Assembly: GCA_910589415.1 (NCBI GenBank)
Contig: OU342637.1
Span: forward strand, 39,648,162-39,712,161
Source of the DNA: Malachius bipustulatus
Lineage: Eukaryota > Arthropoda > Insecta > Coleoptera > Melyridae
Direction of reading: 5' to 3'
DNA length: 64,000 bases
Below are positions 39,432 through 50,763 of the stretch, piece by piece (position 1 is the stretch's first letter; each line of letters opens with the position of its first letter). The notes beneath the pieces were generated by a model. It had not been told where the DNA came from, did no database searches, and saw nothing but the letters and a program-made list of their open reading frames with translations. The translations under genes were made by a program, and so were the position numbers.

Positions 39432-40840
39432 GTGGCTAACCAAAACAAAACAGGCCTAAAATTTCATTTTAGAACTAAAAATCTCTCAAAAATCAATTTC
39501 ACATCGGAAGAACTAAATTTACTAGACAAAGGTCTCAAACATTCTGTTTTCAATTACAAGGACAAGGACGTACAATACCTCTCATTACACACAGAACCTA
39601 TTATCGAGAAAAGTGACACAGACAGAAACACAAAGCAAACAATCAGAAACAGATTAGTAATGCACTCTTCAATTAATTACATACACCTACACAACAAAAT
39701 CAAAAAAGACAGACTCAACAACAAAGAATACCAAAATCTTATTAAAGTAAAAAAGAAAACAGATCAAAACCAAGTAATCATAACCAAAGCCGACAAAGGT
39801 AATTATTGTACCGTAATCATGGACAGACCCACCTATGTTTCCAAGGTTATTGATTTTATTAATGAAGGCAATTTTTCATAGTTAGATCACAACCAATAAA
39901 TATTACAATAATCTGAAAAAACTAACCAAGACCCTCGAACAAACCCTACATAAATACGGAGCGAAACATATTATACCCACTAACTTCCACGCTCCTAGAT
40001 TATATGCATTACCTAAAAATCACAAACCTAACACATCAATCAGACCAGTTGTATCACAAATAGGCACACCAGGTTCCAACCTTCACATTTTTCTCAAAAA
40101 TATTATTAAAAATTTAACCAACTTCACCCCAAAATTTTCAGTCAAAAATTACAACGAATTTAGCAATAGAGTCTCCAATCTTAAACTTACAAGCGGTCAG
40201 ATTATGGTTTCCTACGACGTCACTAATTTGTTCACCTCTGTACCAAGTGACTACACAGTTGACATAATTTACAATCATCTAAAAGATCACATTTCAACAG
40301 AGGACACAACACCACAACAGACATAATTTTATTACTAAGATATTCTTAAAAACAAAATTTCTTTCCATTCAACAATCGTTTCTGGACACAGAATGATGGC
40401 CTAGCCATGGGTAGCAGTTTGTCGCCACTTCTAGCCGAGTTCGAGTTTTTCATGGACAACCTCGAAACCAAATTTAGTGAATCACCTTCTTTCAGTAAAG
40501 TCAGCCACTGGTCTAGATACGTCGATGATTGTTTCGCAATAATAGAGGGGAATGCAGACACGGTCCTTGAAGTACTAGACTACTTAAATTCACTCCGTAA
40601 CAACATTAAATTCACTATAAATAAATAAATAAATACTATAGAAATAGAGAACAACAAATCCATTAATTTTCTTGACCTGACCCTCTCTCACAACAATGAC
40701 AACATCGAATTTAGTATTTACAGAAAACCCACCCAAACAGACCACACTATTCATTATAATTCTAATCACCCCTTCCAATACAAACTCTCCTCATTTAGAA
40801 GTTACATTCATAGACTTAACAACGTTCCCACGGTGTTAAA
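39432..40840 (+). pseudogene. Penelope-like element reverse transcriptase, decayed
   Basis: Consecutive pieces in shifted frames. The N-terminal part (39432-39881) ends KKTDQNQVIITKADKGN. Next come LYALPKNHKP and IRPVVS (about 39990-40070), VSYDVTNLFTSVP (about 40205), DGLAMGSSLSPLLAEF (about 40395), RYVDDCFAI (about 40514) and INFLDLTLSH..YRKPTQTD (about 40660-40745). These motifs and their order match Penelope-like RTs. Stops near 39880, 40325 and 40625 make it inactive. The GIY-YIG endonuclease is absent; the sequence changes at about 40840 to an opposite-strand LINE. Confidence 0.8.
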
Positions 40841-41760
40841 CTCCCCGATGAGGCCCACGGGAGTATATTGCTTTCGAACTCCACTCTGTGTTGGTATCGT
40901 TTGTGTTTTGTGCCTCCGAAGAGTAGGTTTGTGTTTTGTGCCTCCGAAAAGTATGGCTTGTGTTTTGTCTGGGTTCACTTAGATTATCCATCTAGGGGCC
41001 CATTGTGATATGTATTCGAGGTGTTTTTTGATGTGCTTTGTGATGTTTTCTGTGTTTTGTCGTGTGCACGCAATGGCTGTGTCATCGTCGTAGATGTAGA
41101 GTTGTGTGTTTTGGTGTTTTGGGATGTCTGAAGTGTAGATGTTGAAGAGTTGAGGGGATAGGGGGAACCTTGTGGGACTCCTGCTTCCGCGGTTATTTTG
41201 GTTGAGAGTTGTTTCTGGATTCGGATTTGGAAAGTTCTGTTGTTTCGGAAGAGTTTGTGAGTTTGATGATGTGAGTGGGCAGGTCGAGTTCTTTCATTTT
41301 GAACAGCACCCCCTCATGCCAGACTTTGTCGAATGTCTTCGAAATGCCGGCGCCCGTGTAGCTGTGTTTTTTGTGTCCTGTTGTGATTTGTGATGTCAGC
41401 CTTGCGGCTTGGTGTGTGGTGGAGTATCCCTCCCGGAAACCGAATTGTTTCGGGGTGAGTGTTTTTCTCGTCGAGTGTGTCTTTGAGTCGTGTGAGGATG
41501 ATGGTTTTCAGTTTCTTGCCGATGCTGGAGAGTATGCTGATCGGTTTGTGTCTGTATGTGTGTCTTTTTTTTTTGTTTTTTCCTGGCTTGTGTATGAGTA
41601 TGATGGTTGCATTTTTCCACAAGTTGTTGTGTGTAGGAGCCCGAGAGTAGTTTCAAGAGAGGACGTTGTCAATTTTGTCTTTTTCCGGGTCTTTTTTGTT
41701 TTTGAGGTGTGTGATGATGATTTTGACTTCGTCGGGTTGGTGATGGTCATGTGATCTTTT
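40840..41760 (-). pseudogene. LINE reverse transcriptase fragment, minus strand
   Basis: On the minus strand the pieces read WKNATIILIHKPGK and YRHKPISILSSIGKKLKTIILTRL (about 41540-41620), then KADITNHN, then a FNIYTSDIPKHQNTQLYIYDDD-type block with the catalytic YDDD at about 41085, then HLEYISQWAPRWII. These are Jockey/I-type RT motifs. Several frames are used and stops intervene. The plus-strand open frames here (GT-rich) are its antisense. Confidence 0.75.
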
Positions 41761-42239
41761 GTGGGTGTGTGAATGATTTTTAATAACTAAAATACTAAAT
41801 TAAAGTTTTCCAATCTTTCACAGTTTTTTTCAAATTAAAGTCACTATAAAATTTCACTATAAAAGTTTTTTTAGGCAAAAGTTGCCATTATAAAAAAAAC
41901 GGGTACAGGAGGCAGCAAAGAATGTGTAAAAACAGAAATAGATACAATAAGGCTTTTTTGCAAGTCACTATGTTTCCGACAAATCATTTGCTTATAAGTA
42001 TGCTTTGATTTCTTTCTGACCGGCATACTTCCCTAGTGGTGGTGATGTGACAGACTGATGAGATGGAAATAACCAATAAAACATCGATGTCTCTGCCTTC
42101 GCCATACCGTTAGGGCAAATGTGTCGTTCAGAAAGCATTATTTGTCCTTTCATAGAAATATACATTGGTTCTAAGTATTTTAGGAAAAGATTCACCGATA
42201 GTAGAAGGTCTAGGTGTTGCAGATAGTTTAGAGAAAGTG

Positions 42240-42580
42240 ATGACTGGGAAATGCCCGAAGATGCTACTACCATAAGTGAAGAATCCAACAGCAGCAACAT
42301 CAACAAAAATACCGAATCTCTAGAAAAAGTCAGTTCAACAGAATATAAATGAATTAAAAAAGGAAAAACTTCGTTTGGAAATCCAACAATTACAAATGGC
42401 CAATTATAAATTAAAACTAGAAATTTTGATAAAATAAAATGAACTTGGGATCACAGTGTCAACATTCACTGCTGACTTAAAAATTACCCAAGAATGCATA
42501 AAAAATGTCACAATTTATGCTGAAAATAATCCTTTAGTAGTAGGTGACATTGATTTTTCTAATAATCACGCAGTTTGTTA
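42240..42580 (+). pseudogene. Possible C-terminal part of a MADF-type accessory gene
   Basis: WEMPEDATTISEES.. followed after one stop by NELKKEKLRLEIQQLQMANYKLKLEILIK and a tail ending NNHAVC. An acidic serine-rich linker and leucine-rich terminal helix are typical of the partner protein of Harbinger transposons. It lies tail to tail with the transposase remnant at 42890-43875. Confidence 0.4.
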
Positions 42581-42889
42581 ATGTGTTTGTAGAATAATTC
42601 GTTCCTTCCTAAGTGAACTGGTGCTTATACTACCGCTTTTTTGTATTTGATCAAATTGTTATTATTAAATAATGTGCAATTTTATTAAATTTTGTTGAAA
42701 ATTACACCGTTATGATTGAGTTTATTTACTTGCTTATACTTTAATTACTTAATAAATAATGGACGACTAAATTGACTAAAGTTATTAAAAAATTTTCAAA
42801 ACAAACTTGTACTTTCATATTTTGCTCTATGGGTGATTAAAATTATTATAAAAAACTGTAGCCTTTGATTCGCATCATTCTCATAGCCA

Positions 42890-43875
42890 TCAACTTCTTC
42901 TTTCTTCATGATCACCTTCGTTGACACCATCGTCATGATCATTGTCATCCGTAGTCACGTTGCCATTTCTGTGGTTGCATTACATAATGTTACGCAGCAA
43001 TGTACAATATGGCAAGAAAAACCTGGGTTTGCACGTAAGTAATTTAGGCATGGGAATTTTTCCCCAAGGATACCAATGGCACTTTCAACAATTCGTCTGG
43101 TTCGTTTGTGAGCACGAGCAAGCCAAATTTGAGCAGGTACTTCAGGATTTCGTACTATTGGAGGAATAAGCCAGGTTTTCAATGGGTATATGGAATCTCC
43201 TAATAAAACACCATTAGCAATAGGTCACCAACCTTGATTCATTCTTCTACATAACGTGCTGTTTCTCAACACTCTCGCATCATTAACACTTCCAGGCCAG
43301 TTCGCAGAGCAACGATAGAAGTAACAATCAAGATCACTTAGGTACTAACATGACATTTGAAGAATGGTTCCCATGTCGATCAACATTTATGTGGTTTCAT
43401 GAGCAGAGGGAGCATCCAACGTAATTAAAGTGCCATCCACGGTTCCACCAACTAGTGGAATTCCGGCCATTTCATAAAAATTTTGTACAACATCATCCAC
43501 ATTTTCCGTGCATTTAACGTATTGACGAAAAATGGTATTATTGATAGCATACACACCGCTTTTAATTGTACAACAAACAGAAGCTTTTGATAATCCATGC
43601 ATATCCCCGATTGCATGGTATGGATCACCCGTTCCCAACCAATGTAAAGCTACTTCTAGCTGTTGTCTTGGTGCAAGTGATTTATTTCTTCAAGTTGGGT
43701 GTTCTAATTATTGTGGTTGAATATTTTCGAGTATTATGTTGAAGACTTGCGAACGTACCCTAAACCGCTCATTGTAGTCGTATGTTAATTCCATCCTATG
43801 GTAACTTATTCTTTCCTGAAATGTCCTGTGCCTTCTGTATTCAACCACTTCGTTTTCTGATTTACTTAAAGACAT
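42890..43875 (-). pseudogene. PIF/Harbinger transposase, decayed
   Basis: ATG at 43875 (MSLSKSENEVVEYRRHR..), then a stop and shift near 43705. Then LHWLGTGDPYHAIGDMHGLSKASVC (about 43570-43650) and GGTVDGTLITLDAP with the catalytic D (about 43395-43450). Finally RAHKRTRRIVESAIGIL with the E, and FPCLNYLRANPGF (about 43000-43120). Order and motifs fit Harbinger DDE transposases. Several frameshifts are present, so it is inactive. Confidence 0.8.
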
Positions 43876-43879
43876 AGTA

Positions 43880-45120
43880 GTGATAATAATTATTGATCAA
43901 CAGCCAGTATAAGATCTGACCGTTCTGAATTTAATTCGTATTCGTATTATGACAAGAGGTTAGGTTTTAGAAGATAAACATAATCAAATCTGCATTTATT
44001 ACTGTCTACCGTATATATTTTATTGTTTGTAATCATTATTCATTCTCGGCACACGGCGAGTGATAGGTAATAATAATAAGTGAACATTGAATCGTCTGTC
44101 TGAAAAATGGACTGCGACACATATATAATAAAACCAGTGAGCGTTTTCCAGTTATAAGCTAATCAAATCAATCTTAACACTCAACAACGGCCAACACGGA
44201 AGGCTGAAGACTTCATAATAATTATTATAATAATTCGTAAGGTCAGGCGAAAGGGACGGCCAAGACTCTGCCTAATGCGTCCGCAGAACCAGTCCAGTGT
44301 CCCAGACCATAGCAATGCCCCAGTACTCCAGTGTCCGTCGGCCGTAGCTTTCCATTTCAGAGCAGCGCTATTCGTGGTCAAAAGTGATTAAAATGAAGTA
44401 CCTACATACCTATATTATGTAAACCGGACTTGATTGAGAGCAGTCAGTACCTAGTACCTAAGTATTTATTTACAAAAGTTAATTTTTATTCCACATTATG
44501 GGACATCGAAGAATACTTATGTACCTACAACGTTCGGTTCGAGTAATAGTTTTTTGGTTCATATGGAAAGAAGCACCTGCGTCGCGTGGAGAAATCTCTG
44601 ATAAATAAAATAAATAAAAATAATATTAATAAAAAAAAAAAAAAAAAAAGTAGGTACAAATAATTCTATAAACTAAAATCTAGTGTATGTCTAACCAACG
44701 TTGCATTTACTGGTAAAACACTTGTAGTTTTCGATGAAGTATAATATGTTTCATCCCATGTGAATAAATTAAATTTGTGGGTTCAAACTTAACATTTTGA
44801 AAAGCACAGACTTGTGAAAAAAAACTATAGATACATCCATTTTTAAGATTCAGGGGGTCAAAGTTAAATTAAAAAAAAAAACTCCTAACTCCGTTGTCTT
44901 TTTTGAGATGTTCAGCCAACATTTTGCACATACTTCTTTCTTGCTTAGGCACTTTTCGCAATATTTTATGGAGGAAAGGGGGGTTATAGTTATAGAACAC
45001 AATGAACCACCATATTTAATTCTATAAAAATTACAAAAGACGTTATACTGCCTATGACTAGTTTTTCAATGTGTAATGAAAATCTGTATTATATGTAGCT
45101 AAGTTTACATCACGGTTTTA
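43880..45120. other. No gene seen
   Basis: Includes a somewhat GC-richer patch at 44170-44390 and an A-run (44630-44648). No coding motif, RNA gene or clear inverted repeat is recognised. Confidence 0.5.
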
Positions 45121-45125
45121 TATGA

Positions 45126-45722
45126 ATCAACCTTCGTTACAGTGAAAAAATTGATCGCTTTCTAGAAGCGCGGTTAGAACTCATAGACAGCTATTTAGTG
45201 AACAACATGCCATATAGCACACTGATTAAATGCTATGAAAGCAGTCCTGCATTTTTGTCGAAAAAATCTTTGCCCAAAGTATCGAAGTGGCCACTCGTTT
45301 TGTCCACTTTCGAGCTTCCTGTCGCTCTGCTTGAGGATTTCCAGCACGTTTTGCCATGGGACGTCATAGTGCGCCATCAGAACCTTTCAAAGGAAACTGT
45401 AGAAATGTATAAGCACCACATCGAATGGGATGATTCGAGTGTCTACGTGAACACACCGATTGATATTTTGAAGAATTTTGTCGACCAAACCTACTTCAGA
45501 TGGGACCATTTCTGTAAGTACGTAGAACTTCCAACAGATTATATTTAAGAAAATACTGAAAAAATTGACTGGAGGGGGATTTCCTATTATCAGGTATTGA
45601 GCGAGGAGTTTTTGACTGAAAATGTTGATAAGCTTCATTGGATGGCAGTCAGCATCAGACAGCGGTTATCAGAAAAATTTATTGCTGATCATGCCGATCA
45701 CCTACATTTAGAGAAATTATTT
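45126..45722 (+). pseudogene. W..IS..Q.LS repeat protein, N-terminal part (split by LINE)
   Basis: Open from 45126 to a TAA at 45548, then open again in the same frame to about 45722. The protein is built of imperfect repeats of about 22-24 residues, each a tryptophan then I/V-S, then Q.LS, then an acidic helix ending D.. before the next W: LPWDVIVRHQNLSKE.., FRWDHFCKYVELP.., DWRGISYYQVLSEEFL.., HWMAVSIRQRLSEKFI... The same repeat continues beyond the LINE at 46600-47006. Repeats of this style are known to me from large DNA viruses of eukaryotes, so an old viral insertion is possible. The host alternative is an unnamed repeat family. Confidence 0.6.
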
Positions 45723-46597
45723 TATTTTTATTTTATTTTTTTATTTTAGTTTACACTGTATAACGGGACAAGCCCAAATAAAATACAGGAAAAATAACAG
45801 CATGAAATATAAAATATAACATAGTTAATACCAAACGGAATGCATAGTGAGCATCAATGGACAACGGAACGCTTTAGATGACCAAGGCTGCAGCCCAGTA
45901 TATCAAGCGCATCTGAGGCTTCGTTACAAAGTTTACACATGGTGTAAAGTGGAGAAAAAGCCAGTATATTAGTATGCGGTGTAGGCAATTAAAACATTTG
46001 ATTAAGTCGCGAGGCCGGCCGAGGAACAACGAAGTTAAGCCGTTCAAGAAATGCCGGACAGTCTACGATATTGTTCAATAGTTTATGCATAAATACAAGT
46101 AAAAAGTAATGCCTTCTGTCTAAAAGGGAAGATAGGGAAAATGCCCCCAGTAATATATGCTGCGGAAAGCAGATTGGAGGGTAGGTACCGTGAACTTTAA
46201 AATGTAAGAATTTTAAAAAACGCCATTGGACGTTTTCCAATCTTTCAGCATGAGACTGATACCCGGGACACCAAATCACTGACGCATATTCCAACCTTGA
46301 TCTTACGTATGCGCAGTAGATGACTTTAATCGCTTCTGCATCGTGAAAATCCCTACACATACGCGTGATCATCCCGTACGTCTTTAATGCCTCTTTCACC
46401 ACGGTCTCGACGTGTGCCGAAAATGTTAGTCTCTTATCAAAAATTACACCAAGGTCACGAATTGTATCAGATCGCTGTATAGTAGTGCCATGAAGGTTAT
46501 AATTATTAAACAAAAACGGAGCACGAGAGTTACTGTACGACATGACACTGCATTTATTTACGTAGATTATGTAGATACCACCCGATAAGTACAAATT
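45723..46597 (-). mobile_element. 5'-truncated LINE with RT C-terminal ORF, inserted in the repeat-protein gene
   Basis: The minus-strand ORF at 45989-46594 (201 residues) starts within the RT: KCSVMSYS, TIRDLGVIFDKRLTFSAH, YGMITRMCRDF, then ASVIWCPGYQSHAERLENVQ. This is the thumb/C-terminal part of a Jockey-type LINE. The 3' side (45723-45757) is an A-rich tail on the minus strand. The repeat-protein frame breaks at its left edge and resumes at its right edge. Confidence 0.75.
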
Positions 46598-46599
46598 TG

Positions 46600-47006
46600 C
46601 TGAGGAAATTCCCGGACAAAATTAATTGGAGGAAGATAATTTCCATCCAGTTTATCAACGAAGATATGGAGGAGTTTAAGGACCAGATTGCCTGGAATTT
46701 GCTCATGAGTAATCAAAAATTAAGTGAATCTCAAATTTTAAAATATGAAAATAAAGTGAATTACAGGATAGGAACAGGATAGCTCGTTGTATCCATCAAC
46801 TTCATCAAATGAAACTCACACCGCCTAGTTTGGGATATCATCAGTTGTCAGTGTCTGCCGTGTGAGTTCATTGAAGATCACATCGACAGTATCAACTGGC
46901 GCATCCTTAGAAAAAATTACAATCTTCCTCTTGAGTTCATACAGAAGTATTTAAAAAAATTGGATATGTTTTCACTTCTGGAAAACCGGCCATTTCCAGT
47001 TGTATA
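46600..47006 (+). pseudogene. W..IS..Q.LS repeat protein, C-terminal part
   Basis: It resumes with LRKFPDKINWRKIISIQFINED, then IAWNLLMSNQKLSESQ. After two stops near 46781-46815 it continues with LVWDIISSCQCLPCEFI and INWRILRKNYNLPLEFIQ, and ends ..RPFPVV with TAA at 47006. The period and residues match 45126-45722, so both were one gene before the LINE inserted. Confidence 0.6.
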
Positions 47007-47079
47007 AATCGGTAACAATTATAAAAAAAGTTAATGCGCTGAATTTAGGTTCCATGATATTGTACAAATATGTTATAAT

Positions 47080-47210
47080 TTCTCCGACCCCATCTAACAG
47101 GCTAGTAATTGCACTTTATGTGCTTTATACTCAGAGACCTGCATTTCACTCTTTTATGCATTAATCGTTGAGTAGGTATACTTGCCTTTCCTCTTCTTCA
47201 TGATTGTCAG
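47080..47210 (+). repeat. Direct repeat, copy 1 (with 47528-47650)
   Basis: AATTTCTCCGACCCCATCTA to ATCGTTGAGTA..ACTTGCC recurs about 450 bp downstream with a 2-nt indel. The two copies bracket the hammerhead at 47383-47442. Confidence 0.75.
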
Positions 47211-47382
47211 TCTACTGACTTTGGTAGTGTCTGAAACTGCAATCAACTTAGAGTGAAATAACGGTTAGTTCTTTAGACTGACCGCTAGATGTCGCTCTAT
47301 TTTACACCACACGGAGATCCGTGTTAATTCTTGGCTTAAGACAAGCCAACTTCCATTCATCCAGCAGCATCCTCCGGATACT

Positions 47383-47442
47383 CCAGATGCAGCACACTGA
47401 TGAGTTCCAGTAGAACGAAACACGTGTCTGTGCTTGTTCTGG
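47383..47442 (+). ncRNA. Hammerhead ribozyme motif, type I
   Basis: CTGATGA (47397-47403), stem II GTTC-CAGTA-GAAC (47404-47416), GAAA (47417-47420), minimal stem III ACAC/GTGT, and GTC with cleavage after 47428. Stem I pairs AGCACA (47391-47396) with TGTGCT (47429-47434). Beyond an internal loop, CCAGA (47383-47387) pairs with TCTGG (47438-47442). All core nucleotides match the consensus. Confidence 0.82.
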
Positions 47443-47527
47443 TACTCTGGAAGGCTCTGCTGTTGGATGCGGAAGCAAACTCTCTAGTTGGAGTTTCGGG
47501 CACTGCCATCATGACAAGGCGATGGAG

Positions 47528-47650
47528 GAATTCTCCGACCCCATCTAACAGGCTAGTAATTGCACTTTATGTGCTTTATACTCAGAGAGACCTGCATTTC
47601 ACTCTTTTATGCATTAATCGTTGAGTATACTTGCCTTTCCTCTTCTAATA
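47528..47650 (+). repeat. Direct repeat, copy 2 (with 47080-47210)
   Basis: Starts AATTCTCCGACCCCATCTA and follows copy 1 to ACTTGCCTTTCCTCTTCT. Together with the intervening hammerhead segment it gives a unit of about 450 bp, as expected for tandem terminal repeats of a Penelope-like element or a retrozyme. Confidence 0.75.
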
Positions 47651-47909
47651 GATCTTCTAGTTTAACGGTTTTAAATTCTGAAGACTACGGTTCGGTTTCT
47701 GCTCTAACAAGAGGTATAAAAAGGGCCAAATTTTTAATGGTACATATTATTTCTTATTTAGAGAGGAACTTGGGAGGAAAATTACATATTCCAAACATTT
47801 TTTATTTTTTTAAGACTTTTAATAATTTTGAAGTCTAGTTTTTCCCTTATTATCAAGATCCAAATTTTAAAGAGCGTCTGTCGAATGTCTTCCCAAAATA
47901 AAAACAAAT

Positions 47910-50763
47910 AAAAAAAATTGTAACGCCGTTTTATTGTCTATGAAATCGTCTAAAAGGTTTTCCTTTACGATTTTTCTCTAATTCCAATAATAAGACTGCT
48001 ATCTCAGTGTAAAGAAATCCGCGGAATTTACTTTATGTTAAATATCTAGGAAGCCATGGAGATTTTCAAAAAAACAAAAGCTGTTTCGAATTAAGCTCAT
48101 AAAACTGCACTTCTTTCCCCATTTAACCGTTCCTCTAACTGCAGTAGTTTACGAGATCCCTGTACTAAACATTGAAAAAAACTCACCCTGTATAGGTGCC
48201 ATAGTGAAACTGTAGGAGCCGCGGATGTATACAGGGTTATGCAAATTTCATGGTACCAGTATTGGGATATCCTAAATCATAAGAGATACAGGGTTGCTTA
48301 AATTAGAGAAAAGTTGCGCAATTATGTGGCCATCTCGAATCCGTCAAAACATGCAAGATATCTGTGACCGTTCCTGAAATATCCTGAAAAAACTGAAAAA
48401 TCGAGAAATTTATTTTTGCCATATCTTTCTTGCCATTGGAAATTAATAAATAATTTTTCGTAGGCTTACATAAGCCGTTATGAGCTATTCATCTGACGTT
48501 TCAAAAATTTTCAAAGCCGACTAGATCCCAGACTTTTCATAGTCAACTTTCGTTTTTCTTATGGCCGCCATATTATTTTTTTATGTCGTTCGATAAGAAA
48601 AAAATAATGGAAACCAAAAACTAATAAACTTCAAAAAATAAATTTCAAAAATTTTTGTTCTTCTTTTTTTTCTAAAAAAAGACAACTTTTTAGATTGAAT
48701 ATCATAGAGAAATTAACAAACTATAAGGCAAGCAGTATGACTTCATATTGACCTATTTCAGTTAGAAACTTTCTGTTTTTCTTTGAAAAAAGAAGAATAA
48801 AAATTTTGCAATTTTTTTTCTAAAATTTATTAATTTTTGGTTTACATTATTTTTTTCTTATCGAACGACATAAAAAAATAATATGGCGGCCATAAGAAAA
48901 ACGAAAGTTGGCTATGAAAAGTCTGGGATCTAGTCGGCTTTGAAAATTTTTGAAACGTCAGATGAATAGCTCATAACGGCTTATGTAAGCCTACGAAAAA
49001 TTATTTATTAATTTCCAATGGCAAGAAAGATATGGCAAAAATAAGATTTCTCGATTTTTCAGTTTTTCAGGATATTTCAGGAACGGTCACAGATATCTTG
49101 CATGTTTTGACGGATTCGAGATGGCCACAAAATTGCGCAACTTTTCTCTAATTTAAGCAACCCTGTATCTCTTATGGTTTAGGATATCCCAATACTGGTA
49201 CCATGAAATTTGCATAACCCTGTATACATCCGCGGCTCCTACAGTTTCACTATGGCACCTATACAGGTGAGTTTTTTTTCAATGTTTAGTACAGGGATCT
49301 CGTAAACTACTGCAGTTAGAGGAACGGTTAAATGGGAAAAGAAGTGCAGTTTTATGAGCTTAATTCGAAACAGCTTTTGTTTTTTTGAAAATCTCCATGG
49401 CTTCCTAGATATTTAACATAAAGTAAATTCCGCGGATTTCTTTACACTGAGATAGCAGTCTTATTATTGGAATTAGAGAAAAATCGTAAAGGAAAACCTT
49501 TTAGACGATTTCATAGACAATAAAACGGCGTTACAATTTTTTTTATTTGTTGTGTCATTTTCGAGCTATGACGTAAACTTGTGTTTTTTTAAATGTAACT
49601 CATAGTTGGCTATGACATCATTCGATTTGTCTTTTTTTTTTAAATACAACGATATAAAACTCGATATCGTTTTTTCGGGAAATAAAAAAGTTAGGACGGT
49701 TTTTAATTTTATTTCCTCAAATACGTGGTATAGGCGCTGAATTTAATAGTTAATTTTGAATTGAAAATCTTATATGAATTAATAGTTCAACGGGATAGCT
49801 AGTTTTCGAGAACTTTAAAAAAAAATATTAATTTTAATTCTAATCTTTTAAAATTCTTGTAACAATACCTACCTACGCTGTAGAACTTTAGACTAAATAT
49901 TCATATCAAAATGTGACGGTTGCTTAGCAACAGTAACAGAAACAGTGGAACTATAAAATTTGACAGTTAGTTACTTAGAGGCTTATAATTTACATTGAAC
50001 TTTAAGTTTGAAGTCAGGTTTTGCAGAAGTTCTTAAATCGTATAACCTGCAAGGTGAATTACTAGTATGGAGTTTTCCAACCAAGAGAAGCGTGATATGA
50101 TAGAATGTAATATTTAGTGTCAAAAGAATGCTGTCAGGGCTGCGGAACAATATTTTAGAAGATATTTTAATCGTCGTTAACCTTTTATTTTCAAATGTTT
50201 CATAATATTTTCTAGAGTTACTAGATGGCTATTAGAAAATTTGTAGTTAATTAAGTATAATAATTGTTTGCATAGAGGATTACAAATTATTCTGCAAAAT
50301 TATCTATGTATAATTTCAAATTCAACTGAGGTCTATCAGTTATGCTTACATGGCTGCCTAGTTAAGTCGAGGAAATAAAATTAAAAACCGAAAAAATGAT
50401 ATCGAGTTTTATATCGTTGTATTCAGAAAAAAAAAATACATATCGAATGATGTCATAGCCAACTATGACTTACATTTAAAAAAACACAAGTTTACGTCAT
50501 AGCTCGAAAATGACACAACAAATAAAAAAAATTGTGACGCCGTTTTATTGTCTATGAAATCGTCTAAAAGATTTTCCTTTACAATTTTTCTCTAATCTCA
50601 ATAATAAGACTGCTATCTCGGTGTAAAGAAATCCGCGGAATTTACTTTATGTTAAATATCTAGGAAGCCATGGAGATTTTCAAAAAAACAAAAGCTGTTT
50701 CGAATTAAGCTCATTATACTGCACTTCTTTCCCCATTTAACCGTTCCTCTAACTGCAATAGTA
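47910..50763. mobile_element. Nested, multi-armed palindrome (three copies of one arm)
   Basis: Arm A (GTAACGCCGTTTTATTGTCT to CCGTTCCTCTAACTGCAGTA) occurs at about 47922-48150, inverted at about 49300-49530, and again direct at about 50532-50760. Between the first two lies a palindrome of about 1.1 kb (48190-49260) with its own ACAGGGTTATGCAAATTTCA ends. Between the second and third lies another (about 49541-50525) whose loop carries a DUF4817-like fragment. The single strand can therefore fold in alternative cruciform-like ways. Confidence 0.85.
50067..50180 (+). pseudogene. DUF4817-like fragment in a hairpin loop
   Basis: The ATG at 50067 reads MEFSNQEKRDMIECNI, then TAG, then CQKNAVRAAEQYFRRYFNRR and TAA. 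It matches the start of the DUF4817-like fragment at 12005 in pattern (SxxEKRDMI; AAxxYxxRYxNR). It lies at the apex of an unrelated palindrome. Confidence 0.5.

Noticed and set aside
41371..41754. Plus-strand open frames rich in F, V and C
   Set aside because: Antisense of the minus-strand LINE reverse transcriptase, whose motifs are recognisable.
42046..42066. CTGATGAGATGGAAATAACC as a third hammerhead
   Set aside because: No stem II between the two core boxes and no GAAAC; chance match to CTGATGA.
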